From Enterovibrio norvegicus FF-33 (lineage in GTDB: Bacteria; Pseudomonadota; Gammaproteobacteria; Enterobacterales; Vibrionaceae), in the NCBI RefSeq assembly GCF_000286835.2, contig NZ_AJYD02000003.1, positions 63,255-127,254 of the forward strand: DNA of 64,000 bases, read 5' to 3'. Below, one piece after another: positions 27,947 to 40,111 of this stretch. Within the stretch, counting starts at the first letter, position 1. Each line of letters begins with the position of its first letter. The translations under genes were made by a program, and so were the position numbers. The notes beneath the pieces were generated by a model. That model searched no databases. It saw only the letters and a program-made list of their open reading frames with translations, and was not told the DNA's origin.

Positions 27947-30900
27947 TTATACCGAGCCAGGTGCATGTAATGGCTCATGCCGTTTCACTTTGCCAAAATC
28001 CGCCAAAATGGCGTAGGCCGCAGGGATCATAAACAACACCAGTAAGGTTGAGGTGAAAATACCGAACACAATCGAGATCACCAATGGCTTCACCACTTGT
28101 GCCTGCAAACTGGTTTCCAGCATTAAGGGCAACAGACCAGCCGCCGTCGTTAACGAGGTTAAGAACACCGCACGAAAACGCTCCTGACTGGCGCGAACCA
28201 CGGCGCTGTAAACATCATCCCCTTCATCTAAATGATGACGAATGTATTGCACCAGCAAGATGGAGTCATTCACCACCACGCCAGCAAGAGACACAAAACC
28301 CATCATGCTTGGCATACTCAGAGGATGACCAAGCAGCCAATGCCCCCAAAGCACACCAATCAGTGCCAGCGGAATCGCTATCAACACCACAAAAGGTTCA
28401 AGGTAACTGCGGAATTGGAAACTCAAGATAACGAAGATGCCAAACAGACCAAGGGCAAAACCAATGCCCATTGAACGCCCTGTTTCTGCCGAGTCCTGAC
28501 TTTGCCCTTCAAACAGCACGCGCAGCCCTGGATATTGAGTTTCCAAACCGGGCACAATTTCTTCTTTTAGGCGCGCTAATACATCACCAATGCTGACCTG
28601 ACTTTGCACCACATCGCCAAACACACTCAAAGTGCGAAGCCCGTCAATACGCTGGATCCGCACATAATTGCGCTGATAATTCAGCTCTGCCACAGTCGAT
28701 AAGGGGATCAAGCTGCCATCAGGCAAAACAATAGGAAAGTTAGCCAACCCTTGTAGACTGCTGGCATCGTCTTTGTCGAGTCGCACATCCACTTCAATCG
28801 ACTCTGGCCCGACTTGAATTTCATCAGCGGTTTGTCCGAAGTACGCCGCGCGTAACTGCCGCGCAATCATTTGACCATTAATACCAAAGGTTTCCGCGCC
28901 AGGACGCAGCGTCACCTTCACTTCTTCTTTGCCTGGACGCATATCATCAAGCACACCGGACACGCCCTCAAACTGTCCGATAAATTGCTGGATTTGTACC
29001 GATGCTTGTTTCAATTCATCCAGATCGTCGTGTTGCAATCGAATATCAAAATCACGTCCTCCGGGACCCATGGCAGGTTGCTTGAACACCAAAGAAATCG
29101 GTGTGGTTAGCATGCCCGTCTCTTTTTCCCATTCCGCGGCGAAATCATCGATCAATGTTTCTCGCATTTCTGCGCTGAGCAAATCAATACGCACAGTGGC
29201 AATGTGCTGACCGCTTTCGTCGGCATCGGCGTTAAAATTGAACTGCTCGGTAATGTGTTCAATCAGCGGTTGTCCTTGCTCATTCTCTTCACTTAAGCGC
29301 TCACTCACCCGATTCGCAGATTCAATCAGCGTTGCCACAACCGATTCGGTTTGCGCCAAGGAAGACCCTGGCGGCAGGATCACTCGCGCTTCGGCAATAT
29401 CACCATCCAGTTCGGGAAACCCCACAAAGCGCACGGCGCCGGAAGCCAGCAGGGCGAATGAAATCAATAGCATGGCAAGCACGCCACCGACAAATGCATA
29501 GCGCCATTCCACGGCTTTGGTGACAAGTACCGCTAATCTATTAGCACGAAAATGCTCGAATTTTTCTAAGAATTTTCGTTTGAACGCAAGATCAGGCTTA
29601 GGCTTGCCTGCCTTCGAGAGTGAATGTTGCAAGTGGTGCGGCAAGATAAGAAAGGCTTCAACAAGGCTGAGTGTTAAGACCAAGATCAGCACCATGGGCA
29701 CGACGCGCAGCACAGCCCCCATTTCCCCTTGCAAGAAGATCAAGCTACCAAAGATACACACGGTGGTGAGATAGGAAGACACGACGCCCGGCAGCACCTT
29801 TTTCACCCCATTGACCACCGCATCTTCCAGCTTCTGCCCCCGATCAATATGGGATGCGATGGATTCGGAGATCACGATGGCGTCATCCATCATGATCCCT
29901 ATCGCCATTAGCAACGCCACCAGCGACATGATGTTGATCGATAACCCAAGCTGCGCCATGAGAAAGAAGCTACCAAGGAAGGCCACTGGAAGACCTGCCG
30001 CCACCCAAAATGAATAGCGAAATGAGAAGAACAGCCACATGACACCAAAGACCAAGATCACCCCTTGCCATGCGTTACGGGTCATCATGGTCAGACGATC
30101 CCAAAGCAGGGACGAGAAATCATTGGTGAGGTTTAAGGTGACACCCGCAGGCGCAATGGCTTGCTGATCGTCGACAAACTGCACCACTCTTTCTTTGATA
30201 CGAAGGGCGTCATCGGCTTTGTTTTTGCTGATCTTAAGCAGTGCAGACGGCTTGCCATCAAACCAGACTTTTTGTTCATCCAGTTCAAAACGTTCTGTTA
30301 GTGTGGCGATGTCTTGCAGGCGGATCACGCCACCCTCGCTGTCAGCCGCCACCACGATCTGACCGAGTGTTTCTGTAGCAATTCGTCGCTGATCAAAGCG
30401 GATCAACAAGCTTTTGTCGGCTAATTCAACATTGCCACTAGGGAGATTGATATTTTGAGCGCTGATCTGCGCGGCGATATCTTCCACACTCAAGCCCAGT
30501 TGGCGTATGGCACTTTCGCGTACTTCGATGCGTATTTGCTTGTCGGAAAATCCTGCCACGTTAACCAGTTGAACATCATATTGGTGCTTGAGTTTTTGCT
30601 TGAGATCTTCGGCATAGGCTTTTAGCCCGACCCAATCCGTTTCTGCCGCGATCGCAACATCAACAACTGGCTCATTCCAGTCCAACTCACGCACCACAGG
30701 CGGTTCGATATCACTGGGGAAGTTGTTCACGGCGTTGATCTGGGTTTGAATATCCACCAGCATGCGCGAGATATCAGCCTCGGCATTGAGTTTCACCACT
30801 AAACTCGCGGAGCCTTCCACCGCTTCACAGCGCGTTTCTTCGATATTGGAAAGCCCATCAACAGCTTCTTCCATCAACAGACAGATATTCTGCTCTACCT

Positions 30901-31066
30901 GCTCAGGGCTTGCTCCGGGATAAACCACATTGGCAAGAATGTAAGGCGGCGCAAATTCGGGGAAGGTTTCTCGTTTAAGTTTGGATAATGACGTCAGGCC
31001 CAACAAGATCAGCGTCAGCATCAGCAAATTGGCGGCTGTCGGATGTCGGGCGAAAAAACGAATCAT
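27947..31066 (-). CDS. RND-family efflux transporter permease
   Basis: This 1039-residue inner-membrane proton-driven exporter starts MIRFFARHPTAANLLML, a variant of the AcrB start, and shows the two RND halves with 12 predicted helices. SLVALLMAIGIMMDDAIVISE is TM4 with the paired acidic residues of proton relay, and SMPSMMGFVSLAGVVVNDSILLVQY marks the second half. The N-terminal sequence resembles the HAE1-like permeases common in marine gammaproteobacteria. The start overlaps the adaptor gene stop by 4 nt (ATGA). No outer-membrane channel gene is adjacent, so a TolC-type partner from elsewhere is likely. The substrate is unknown. Confidence 0.92.
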   Translation of the reverse strand: MIRFFARHPTAANLLMLTLILLGLTSLSKLKRETFPEFAPPYILANVVYPGASPEQVEQNICLLMEEAVDGLSNIEETRCEAVEGSASLVVKLNAEADISRMLVDIQTQINAVNNFPSDIEPPVVRELDWNEPVVDVAIAAETDWVGLKAYAEDLKQKLKHQYDVQLVNVAGFSDKQIRIEVRESAIRQLGLSVEDIAAQISAQNINLPSGNVELADKSLLIRFDQRRIATETLGQIVVAADSEGGVIRLQDIATLTERFELDEQKVWFDGKPSALLKISKNKADDALRIKERVVQFVDDQQAIAPAGVTLNLTNDFSSLLWDRLTMMTRNAWQGVILVFGVMWLFFSFRYSFWVAAGLPVAFLGSFFLMAQLGLSINIMSLVALLMAIGIMMDDAIVISESIASHIDRGQKLEDAVVNGVKKVLPGVVSSYLTTVCIFGSLIFLQGEMGAVLRVVPMVLILVLTLSLVEAFLILPHHLQHSLSKAGKPKPDLAFKRKFLEKFEHFRANRLAVLVTKAVEWRYAFVGGVLAMLLISFALLASGAVRFVGFPELDGDIAEARVILPPGSSLAQTESVVATLIESANRVSERLSEENEQGQPLIEHITEQFNFNADADESGQHIATVRIDLLSAEMRETLIDDFAAEWEKETGMLTTPISLVFKQPAMGPGGRDFDIRLQHDDLDELKQASVQIQQFIGQFEGVSGVLDDMRPGKEEVKVTLRPGAETFGINGQMIARQLRAAYFGQTADEIQVGPESIEVDVRLDKDDASSLQGLANFPIVLPDGSLIPLSTVAELNYQRNYVRIQRIDGLRTLSVFGDVVQSQVSIGDVLARLKEEIVPGLETQYPGLRVLFEGQSQDSAETGRSMGIGFALGLFGIFVILSFQFRSYLEPFVVLIAIPLALIGVLWGHWLLGHPLSMPSMMGFVSLAGVVVNDSILLVQYIRHHLDEGDDVYSAVVRASQERFRAVFLTSLTTAAGLLPLMLETSLQAQVVKPLVISIVFGIFTSTLLVLFMIPAAYAILADFGKVKRHEPLHAPGSV

Positions 31067-32451
31067 ACGTCGTCCTCTGTCGCTTTTTCACCGACACGGC
31101 TTTGCTCCATACTGTTTTCATCAACACGACTCTGTTCAATACCGCTTCGGTCAACGCTTTCGCCATCGACAGTGACGGCTTCCAGCGTCATTCCGGGCAC
31201 CGCAGGCAGCAGATCGTTGATAACGATTTGCTGTCCTTGTTTCAGCGCGCCGTCGATCGCAACATGATTGCCGCTGCGGAACACAATAGTCACAGGCAAG
31301 ACGACAAGCTCGCCTTCTTCCATCACATAGATCTTATCGCCTCTGAGCGCTTGCTCGGGGATCACCCAATGGGAAACGGGTTGTCCTGAGATACTGGCTT
31401 TAACAAACATGCCGTTGACCAGTGTCGGCATGGCAGCAATAGCCGCATGCTTTTTATCACTCAGCGCGATTTCCAAAATCACACCTACAGTGGCCTGATT
31501 GAGGTTCACGGTATCGCTAATGCGCGCCACATTGGCGCCCCACTCACGGGTAAACGAACCACTCGACAACGCCACACTGGCATCCAGTTGGTGGATCTTT
31601 TGTTCAAAACCGTTGCCGGTTGCATCAACCAAGGTGTCGAACACGGTTTGCATATCGTGAATAGAGACTTGTGCGTCCACTTCTACTGCTTCAAGGCCAT
31701 GGGCAACCACCATCACTTGTTGAGGTGTCACCACTTGATCTTGCTCGATATTAACCTCCGCAATGCGGCTGTCGACCGGAAGTACAATTTGGGTTTTCTC
31801 CAAATTGCGCTCAGCCTGCTCAAGTGCCAATCGGCTAACATCCAATTCTGCCTGAGTGATCCGCTTTTCATCGGGCAGCACTTTTATCTGGCTTTGCAGA
31901 TCTTGCACTCGCGCTTGTTGCGACAAGAAAGCTTGCTGCTCCGAATCCAGATCAGATTGGGACGTCAGCCCTTTCTTTCGCAGGTTTTTCTGGCGAGTGA
32001 GTTCATCTCGGCTCAAGGTAAGACGCCGAATTTCAATCGCGAGCGTGGCTTGCAAGTTGGTATCGTCGAGATCGAGCTTGGCGAGACGGGCTTCTTTTGC
32101 GCTCACATCAGCTTGTGCTTGCGCCACGGCGAGTTGGTAATCCGTCGGGTCAATACGAAGTAATTCCGTGCCAGCAGGCAGTACCTGCCCTTTTTGCAAC
32201 GCCGGATTTCGGTAAATCACCTTACCATTCACTTCGGCGATAGCTTGCCACGTTAGTTTCGGTGTCACCCGACCAAACCCCGTCACTTTTGGGGCAATGT
32301 CTTGCTGTTTTAAGGTAACCACATCGACAGCCCGCGCTTTAGATTGTGCGGGTTTCACGGGAATATCAGGACGCAAAGTAATGGCCATAAACAGCACCAA
32401 CGCACCGATCGCCAAGGCGGGAAAGAAAAGCAGTTTTCGGCGCAGTGTCAT
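31063..32451 (-). CDS. RND efflux periplasmic adaptor (membrane fusion protein)
   Basis: This 462-residue HlyD/AcrA-like adaptor bridges the permease and an outer-membrane channel. It has an N-terminal membrane anchor (LLFFPALAIGALVLFMAITL), then the lipoyl halves (ATPKLTWQ- and QVVTPQQV-type), a long alpha-hairpin (about 110-210, rich in Q, E and L) and a beta-barrel domain. The extreme C-terminal tail is unusual: a degenerate 10-residue repeat with (I/M)EQSRV twice and many acidic residues, beyond the normal family end. GGAGGT precedes the ATG. It is the first gene of the pair with the permease. Confidence 0.9.
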   Translation of the reverse strand: MTLRRKLLFFPALAIGALVLFMAITLRPDIPVKPAQSKARAVDVVTLKQQDIAPKVTGFGRVTPKLTWQAIAEVNGKVIYRNPALQKGQVLPAGTELLRIDPTDYQLAVAQAQADVSAKEARLAKLDLDDTNLQATLAIEIRRLTLSRDELTRQKNLRKKGLTSQSDLDSEQQAFLSQQARVQDLQSQIKVLPDEKRITQAELDVSRLALEQAERNLEKTQIVLPVDSRIAEVNIEQDQVVTPQQVMVVAHGLEAVEVDAQVSIHDMQTVFDTLVDATGNGFEQKIHQLDASVALSSGSFTREWGANVARISDTVNLNQATVGVILEIALSDKKHAAIAAMPTLVNGMFVKASISGQPVSHWVIPEQALRGDKIYVMEEGELVVLPVTIVFRSGNHVAIDGALKQGQQIVINDLLPAVPGMTLEAVTVDGESVDRSGIEQSRVDENSMEQSRVGEKATEDDV

Positions 32452-32865
32452 GGTAAAAGACCTCCGTATCCAACAAAGTATCAGTACAAATCTCGTTATA
32501 CCGATTCATGCACGAAGTAATACTACGTTGGAACATCCAGTATTTCTTTCAATTTACAAAACATTGCATTGCCAAATTATCAATTTGTGACAAGCCGAAC
32601 TGTGGCAATCGTAGCAGCGCCAACCGCGTTCCAAGCCAATGAGACGACGACAAACTCACGTCGTCGTATTCAACTAACGCTTTCGTCGTGAGATCACCCA
32701 AAACCCCAGTTAGTGAATAAAACCAATTTGACACATGAAAAGCAGTTTATTTCACCACAGTTAACAGTATGAATAACGCATTCTTGTTATTTTCTATTTT
32801 GATATTGACGCAATAGTAAATGGTTTGGTATTCATTTGTGCAGACCTTATTAGGAAGCTGTAAAA
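32452..32865. other. Divergent promoter region of the RND pair and the leu operon
   Basis: About 410 bp. It contains a 7-bp GACGACG/CGTCGTC hairpin at 32643-32665 without a T-run, and by position the promoters of both directions. No ORF with support was found apart from the leu leader that follows. Confidence 0.4.
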
Positions 32866-32925
32866 ATGATGATGCGTATTTTCCTCCTAGACCTTCTACT
32901 CCTCGTGAGCTTTTCGCGCGGGTAG
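32866..32925 (+). CDS. leuL: leu operon leader peptide
   Basis: This 19-residue frame reads MMMRIFLLDLLLLVSFSRG. Six of its residues are Leu, clustered at codons 7-13, including two CTA codons that are often rare. AGGA lies about 10 nt before the first ATG. It is followed 36 nt later by a GC-rich terminator and then leuA. A ribosome stalling at Leu codons when charged tRNA-Leu is scarce would free the segment 32916-32923 to pair with the terminator's left arm. It is too short to be called by length-based gene finders. Confidence 0.85.
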   Translation: MMMRIFLLDLLLLVSFSRG

Positions 32926-32961
32926 GTCATGGACTGAAGATAACATCCACCAAGACTTACG

Positions 32962-32990
32962 AAACCCGCGCCGAGTGCGCGGGTTTTTTT
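32962..32990 (+). terminator. leu operon attenuator
   Basis: AAACCCGCGC (32962-32971) pairs with GCGCGGGTTT (32977-32986) around CGAGT, followed by a T-run to 32990. The left arm can alternatively pair over 8 bp with GCGCGGGT at 32916-32923, inside the end of the leader peptide frame, an antiterminator. It lies 100 bp before leuA. Confidence 0.88.
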
Positions 32991-33090
32991 GTATTACCTG
33001 CCAGCGGTACGGATAACTAATATCACTATCAGTCAGTAGCTAAGAAACTGTCCACGATATGGGTATTCAACGGCAAGAGAGGGAACGACC

Positions 33091-35738
<2,648 letters not shown>

Positions 35739-35827
35739 AATAAGAAAGGATTCTTCCCGTCAGTCTTTGATCTCGTCGCCAACGCCGCGACGAGTCTCAA
35801 GACAACAGGGAAAATAAGGAAGAAGCA

Positions 35828-37243
35828 ATGTCTGCAAAAACACTCTATGAAAAAGTCTACGACGCCCATGTGGTGGTCGCAGCAGAAGGTGAAACCCCTT
35901 TGCTGTATATCGACCGCCACTTGGTGCATGAAGTCACCTCTCCGCAGGCATTTGATGGCTTGCGTGAAAAAGGCCGTCCGGTGCGTCAGGTGTCGAAAAC
36001 CTTCGCTACCATGGACCACAACGTGTCTACCCAAACCAAAGACATCAATGCCTCTGGCGAGATGGCTAAGATCCAGATGGAAACCTTAGCGAAAAACTGC
36101 GAAGAGTTTGGCGTTACCCTTTACGATCTGAACCACCCGTATCAGGGCATCGTTCACGTGATCGGCCCTGAGTTAGGTATTACCCTGCCAGGTACGACCA
36201 TTGTTTGTGGCGACTCGCACACCGCGACCCATGGCGCATTTGGTTCATTGGCGTTTGGTATTGGCACCTCAGAAGTTGAGCATGTGCTGGCAACCCAAAC
36301 CCTGAAGCAAGGCAGTGCCAAGACCATGAAGATCGAGGTCAAAGGCAAGGTCGCTGACGGCATAACGGCAAAAGACATCGTTCTCGCCATTATCGGCAAA
36401 GTCGGTCATGCCGGTGGTACGGGTTACGTGGTCGAATTCTGCGGTCAGGCCATTGAAGATTTGACCATGGAAGGCCGCATGACGGTCTGTAACATGGCGA
36501 TTGAACTTGGCGCGAAAGCGGGTCTGGTTGCACCGGATCAAACGACCTTTGATTACCTGCAAGGTCGCAAGTTCTCCCCAACTGGCGAGAATTGGGATTC
36601 AGCGGTTGAATACTGGAAAACGCTGAAAACCGATGACGACGCCAAATTTGATGCCGTGGTGACACTCGATGCTGCCGACATCAACAACCAAGTAACGTGG
36701 GGCACGAACCCAGGCCAGGTCGTTGGTATCAACGGCGTCGTGCCAGCACCAGAAAGCTTCAACGATCCGATTGAGCGTCACTCTGCAGAGCGCGCGCTGA
36801 AATACATGGGCATTGAAGCCGGTCAGAAAATCACTGACATCACCATCGACAAAGTGTTTATCGGTTCTTGCACCAACTCACGTATTGAAGACATGCGCGC
36901 CGCTGCTGCTGTTGCCAAAGGCCGTCAGGTCGCACAAGGTGTTCAAGCGTTAGTGGTTCCGGGTTCTGAACAAGTGAAAGCGCAAGCAGAATCAGAAGGC
37001 TTGGATAAGATCTTTATCGAAGCAGGGTTTGAATGGCGTCTGCCAGGCTGCTCCATGTGTTTGGCGATGAACAACGACCGTTTAGGGCCAAAAGAGCGCT
37101 GCGCATCGACCAGCAACCGTAACTTCGAAGGCCGTCAGGGCCGCGAAGGTCGTACCCATCTGGTTAGCCCAGCCATGGCTGCCGCGGCTGCCGTTGCGGG
37201 TCACTTTGTTGATGTTAACAGCTTCGACATTACGAACGCATAA
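35828..37243 (+). CDS. leuC: 3-isopropylmalate dehydratase large subunit
   Basis: The large subunit of isopropylmalate isomerase carries the [4Fe-4S] cluster. The 471 residues show [30 protein letters not shown] (first cluster Cys) and GCSMCLAMN (the other two Cys). The start [16 protein letters not shown] is that of E. coli LeuC. A gap of 89 bp follows leuB, and AAGGAAGAAGC precedes the ATG. It works with LeuD, coded 9 bp downstream. Confidence 0.97.
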   Translation: MSAKTLYEKVYDAHVVVAAEGETPLLYIDRHLVHEVTSPQAFDGLREKGRPVRQVSKTFATMDHNVSTQTKDINASGEMAKIQMETLAKNCEEFGVTLYDLNHPYQGIVHVIGPELGITLPGTTIVCGDSHTATHGAFGSLAFGIGTSEVEHVLATQTLKQGSAKTMKIEVKGKVADGITAKDIVLAIIGKVGHAGGTGYVVEFCGQAIEDLTMEGRMTVCNMAIELGAKAGLVAPDQTTFDYLQGRKFSPTGENWDSAVEYWKTLKTDDDAKFDAVVTLDAADINNQVTWGTNPGQVVGINGVVPAPESFNDPIERHSAERALKYMGIEAGQKITDITIDKVFIGSCTNSRIEDMRAAAAVAKGRQVAQGVQALVVPGSEQVKAQAESEGLDKIFIEAGFEWRLPGCSMCLAMNNDRLGPKERCASTSNRNFEGRQGREGRTHLVSPAMAAAAAVAGHFVDVNSFDITNA

Positions 37244-37252
37244 GGAATCACC

Positions 37253-37855
37253 ATGTCAGGAATTAAACAACATACTGGTCTGGTGGCACCGCTGGACGCT
37301 GCTAACGTCGATACCGACGCTATCATTCCAAAACAGTTTTTGCAGAAAGTAAATCGTACCGGTTTTGGCAAACACCTGTTCCATGACTGGCGCTTTCTCG
37401 ACGAAGCAGGCCTGCAAGACAACCCAGAATTCGTGCTTAATCAACCACGCTATAACGGCGCAAGCGTGCTGTTAGCGCGTGAAAACTTTGGCTGTGGCTC
37501 CTCCCGTGAGCACGCACCATGGGCTTTGGCCGACTTTGGCTTCCAAGTGATGATTTCTTCAAGCTTCGCGGATATTTTTTACGGTAACTCCATCAATAAC
37601 CAAATGGTGCCCGTTACGCTGACAGAAGCAGAAGTCGATGAGCTGTTCGCGTTTGTAGCAGACAATGAAGGCGCAGAAATTGCGCTAGATTTGGAAGCGC
37701 AAACCGTCACAGCAGGCGATAAAGTCTATACGTTTGAAATCGACGATTTCCGCCGTCATTGTTTGCTGGAAGGACTAGATAGCATCGGTCTGACACTGCA
37801 GCACAGCGACAAAATCGCCGAATACGAAGCCAAGATCCCCGCTTTCTTAGTCTAA
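37253..37855 (+). CDS. leuD: 3-isopropylmalate dehydratase small subunit
   Basis: The small subunit completes the active site of the isomerase. The 200 residues include [24 protein letters not shown] and [14 protein letters not shown], the substrate-recognition loop typical of LeuD. AAGGAA lies before the ATG. It is the last gene of leuABCD, followed by a clear terminator. Confidence 0.97.
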   Translation: MSGIKQHTGLVAPLDAANVDTDAIIPKQFLQKVNRTGFGKHLFHDWRFLDEAGLQDNPEFVLNQPRYNGASVLLARENFGCGSSREHAPWALADFGFQVMISSSFADIFYGNSINNQMVPVTLTEAEVDELFAFVADNEGAEIALDLEAQTVTAGDKVYTFEIDDFRRHCLLEGLDSIGLTLQHSDKIAEYEAKIPAFLV

Positions 37856-37886
37856 GATCTTATCGGTATAAATATGCTGTACTAAG

Positions 37887-37917
37887 AAACCGACCATGAT
37901 AATGGTCGGTTTTTTTA
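37887..37917 (+). terminator. Intrinsic terminator of leuABCD
   Basis: AAACCGACCAT (37887-37897) pairs perfectly with ATGGTCGGTTT (37902-37912) around GATA and is followed by T's. It lies 31 nt after the leuD stop. Confidence 0.92.
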
Positions 37918-38111
37918 TGCACTTCGTACCCATCAAAAAGAAAGAAAACTGCATTGACTCAGGTCTTTATACCTATCTGATTAAGTCAGCGGTCATCAAT
38001 TTGCGCAGGAAAACCCCCTGACGCAGAGATTGCCGATGTTAACCAGCAAGAATGACGACACATTTATTCTCATTGGTATTACACACAACTATTTTGAGTT
38101 AGGGATAAAAC

Positions 38112-38918
38112 ATGCGTAAAACACTGTCTCTTGGCGTATCGCTATTCGCAATGTTGCTATTGCTTTCAAGTCAGGCATTTGCCGCCCCCAAAAGCGAGTT
38201 ATGGCCAACTTGGGATAACAGTAACGAAAGCAATTCAGCCACGTTTGACCACAGTCAGTGGCAACACCTCCTTGATCGCTATCTTACCGAGGAGGGCCAG
38301 CACACTTTATTCAATTACGGCGCAGTGTCGTCGCAAGACAAAGCGGTACTGGAACAATACCTGACCGATTTAACCTCACTTGACCCGCGCAACTATCGTC
38401 AAAGCGAGCAATTTGCATACTGGGTGAATCTGTATAATGCGCTGACAGTGAAAGTGATTCTCGATGAATATCCCATCAAATCCATCACCAAATTGGGTGG
38501 TTTCCTAAGCTTTGGCCCTTGGGATGACAAAGCCACCACTGTCGCAGGACAATCGCTGACGTTAAACGATATTGAGCACCGCATTCTTCGCCCTATTTGG
38601 AACGACTCCCGCATTCATTATGCCGTGAATTGCGCCAGCCTAGGTTGCCCAAACCTTGCCAAAACCGCCTTTACTGCAGAGAACACGGAGTCCTTACTTG
38701 ATGCAGCGGCAACGCAATTCACCAACAGCGCAAAAGGCGCTAGCGTTGATGGCAACACCTTAACCTTGTCATCCATTTATGAATGGTATGGCGTTGATTT
38801 TGGTGACAATGAACAAGCCATTTTGAAGCAGATAGACGTGTATCGCGACGGGAAGCCACTAAAAGGCTGGTCGGGGAAAATCCAATACGATTACGACTGG
38901 TCGCTCAATAAGCCATAA
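38112..38918 (+). CDS. Exported DUF547 domain protein
   Basis: This 268-residue protein has a Sec signal peptide (RKTLSLGVSLFAMLLLLSSQAFA, cut after about residue 24) and a DUF547 domain (about 95-225) with FAYWVNLYNALTVKVIL and IHYAVNCASLGCPNL, whose Cys/His set suggests a transglutaminase/cysteine-peptidase-like core. No function is established for the family. GGGATAA precedes the ATG. It stands between the leu terminator and the TPP riboswitch, on the same strand as thiB. A 9-bp hairpin (38928-38950) without T-run follows. Confidence 0.85.
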   Translation: MRKTLSLGVSLFAMLLLLSSQAFAAPKSELWPTWDNSNESNSATFDHSQWQHLLDRYLTEEGQHTLFNYGAVSSQDKAVLEQYLTDLTSLDPRNYRQSEQFAYWVNLYNALTVKVILDEYPIKSITKLGGFLSFGPWDDKATTVAGQSLTLNDIEHRILRPIWNDSRIHYAVNCASLGCPNLAKTAFTAENTESLLDAAATQFTNSAKGASVDGNTLTLSSIYEWYGVDFGDNEQAILKQIDVYRDGKPLKGWSGKIQYDYDWSLNKP

Positions 38919-38959
38919 CAATGATTGGTAATCATCGCCTTGATGATTACAATATCAAC

Positions 38960-39051
38960 CATCTCGTGGGGAGCTGACATGAAGTCGGCTGAGATTGCGA
39001 AAGCTAAACCCATAAACCTGAACCAGATAATGCTGGCGTAGGAATGAGATG
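38960..39051 (+). promoter_or_regulatory. TPP (thiamine) riboswitch controlling thiBPQ
   Basis: P1 is CATCTC (38960-38965) with GAGATG (39046-39051). The conserved CTGAGA lies at 38989-38994, and CCTGAACC then GATAATGC at 39017-39033, the THI-box pattern. Downstream, GCCTC (39084-39088) can pair with GAGGC (39103-39107), which contains the thiB ribosome site, so control is probably at translation. It senses thiamine diphosphate and turns off the thiamine importer. Confidence 0.95.
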
Positions 39052-39111
39052 TCGCGGAGTGCAACTCAACTCAATGACCCTCAGCCTCGCCAAACATGAT
39101 GTGAGGCAACC

Positions 39112-40107
39112 ATGAAACTTCCGATTTCTACCCTGATGTTAACCATGACCATGGCCGGTCCTGTGTTAGCAAGCTCTTCAGACACGCTAACGGTTTACAC
39201 CTACGATTCTTTTGCTGCTGATTGGGGCCCAGGTCCTGCCGTGAAAAAGGCGTTTGAAGCGCAGTGCGATTGCACGTTGAATCTTGTGGCATTGGAAGAT
39301 GGCGTCACCATTCTTAACCGACTGCGTCTTGAGGGCAAAAACAGCAAAGCTGACGTGCTGTTGGGTCTAGATACCAACTTGATGGCGGAAGCCGAAAAGA
39401 CAGGTTTGCTTGCATCACACAAAGTGGACGTGAAAAGTGTCACGCTTCCCGATGGCTGGGACAACACCACATTCGTCCCTTATGACTACGGCTACTTTGC
39501 TTTCGTATATGACAAAACCAAACTCGCTAATCCACCAAAAAGCTTAAAAGAGCTGGTCGAAACGCGCGACGACATTTCCGTTATCTATCAAGACCCGCGC
39601 ACGTCAACGCCTGGACAAGGTTTGATGCTATGGATGAAATCCATCTATGGCGATGATGTCGCTGCTGCATGGCAGCAACTGGCGACCAAAACCGTCACTG
39701 TCACCAAAGGCTGGTCTGAGGCCTACAACATGTTCTTAAGCGGCGAGTCAGACATGGTACTGTCTTACACCACGTCACCCGCTTATCATTTGATTGCCGA
39801 AGAAAACCCAAACTTCACGAGTGCTAATTTCGAAGAGGGTCACTACATGCAAGTGGAAGTGGCGGCAAAAGTGAAAAGCTCAAACAACTCGGCACTCGCA
39901 GACGCGTTCATGCAGTTTATTCTAAGTGACGGTTTCCAGAACGCGATTCCAACGGGTAACTGGATGTATCCGGTCACGGGCGTTGAACTGCCAACAGGTT
40001 TTGATACCTTGTCGGTTCCAAACAAAAGCTTGCAGTTCACGCCAGAGAAAGTGGCGGATAATCGCCGCACTTGGATCCGTGAATGGCAATCAGCCTTGGT
40101 GAAGTAA
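39112..40107 (+). CDS. thiB: Thiamine ABC transporter, periplasmic binding protein
   Basis: ThiB binds thiamine, thiamine phosphate and TPP in the periplasm for the ThiPQ importer. The 331 residues start with a Sec signal (about 1-20, ending VLASS) and then DTLTVYTYDSFAADWGPGPAVKKAFEAQC, close to E. coli ThiB. The sites YDYGYFAFVYDKTKL and SYTTSPAYHL are also typical. GAGG, 5 nt before the ATG, is the sequence sequestered by the riboswitch. The gene is first in thiBPQ. Confidence 0.95.
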   Translation: MKLPISTLMLTMTMAGPVLASSSDTLTVYTYDSFAADWGPGPAVKKAFEAQCDCTLNLVALEDGVTILNRLRLEGKNSKADVLLGLDTNLMAEAEKTGLLASHKVDVKSVTLPDGWDNTTFVPYDYGYFAFVYDKTKLANPPKSLKELVETRDDISVIYQDPRTSTPGQGLMLWMKSIYGDDVAAAWQQLATKTVTVTKGWSEAYNMFLSGESDMVLSYTTSPAYHLIAEENPNFTSANFEEGHYMQVEVAAKVKSSNNSALADAFMQFILSDGFQNAIPTGNWMYPVTGVELPTGFDTLSVPNKSLQFTPEKVADNRRTWIREWQSALVK

Positions 40108-40111
40108 CATT

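Noticed and set aside
31447-32163. 238-codon frame opposite the RND adaptor gene
   Set aside because: Shadow of the adaptor coding sequence; composition unlike any real protein.
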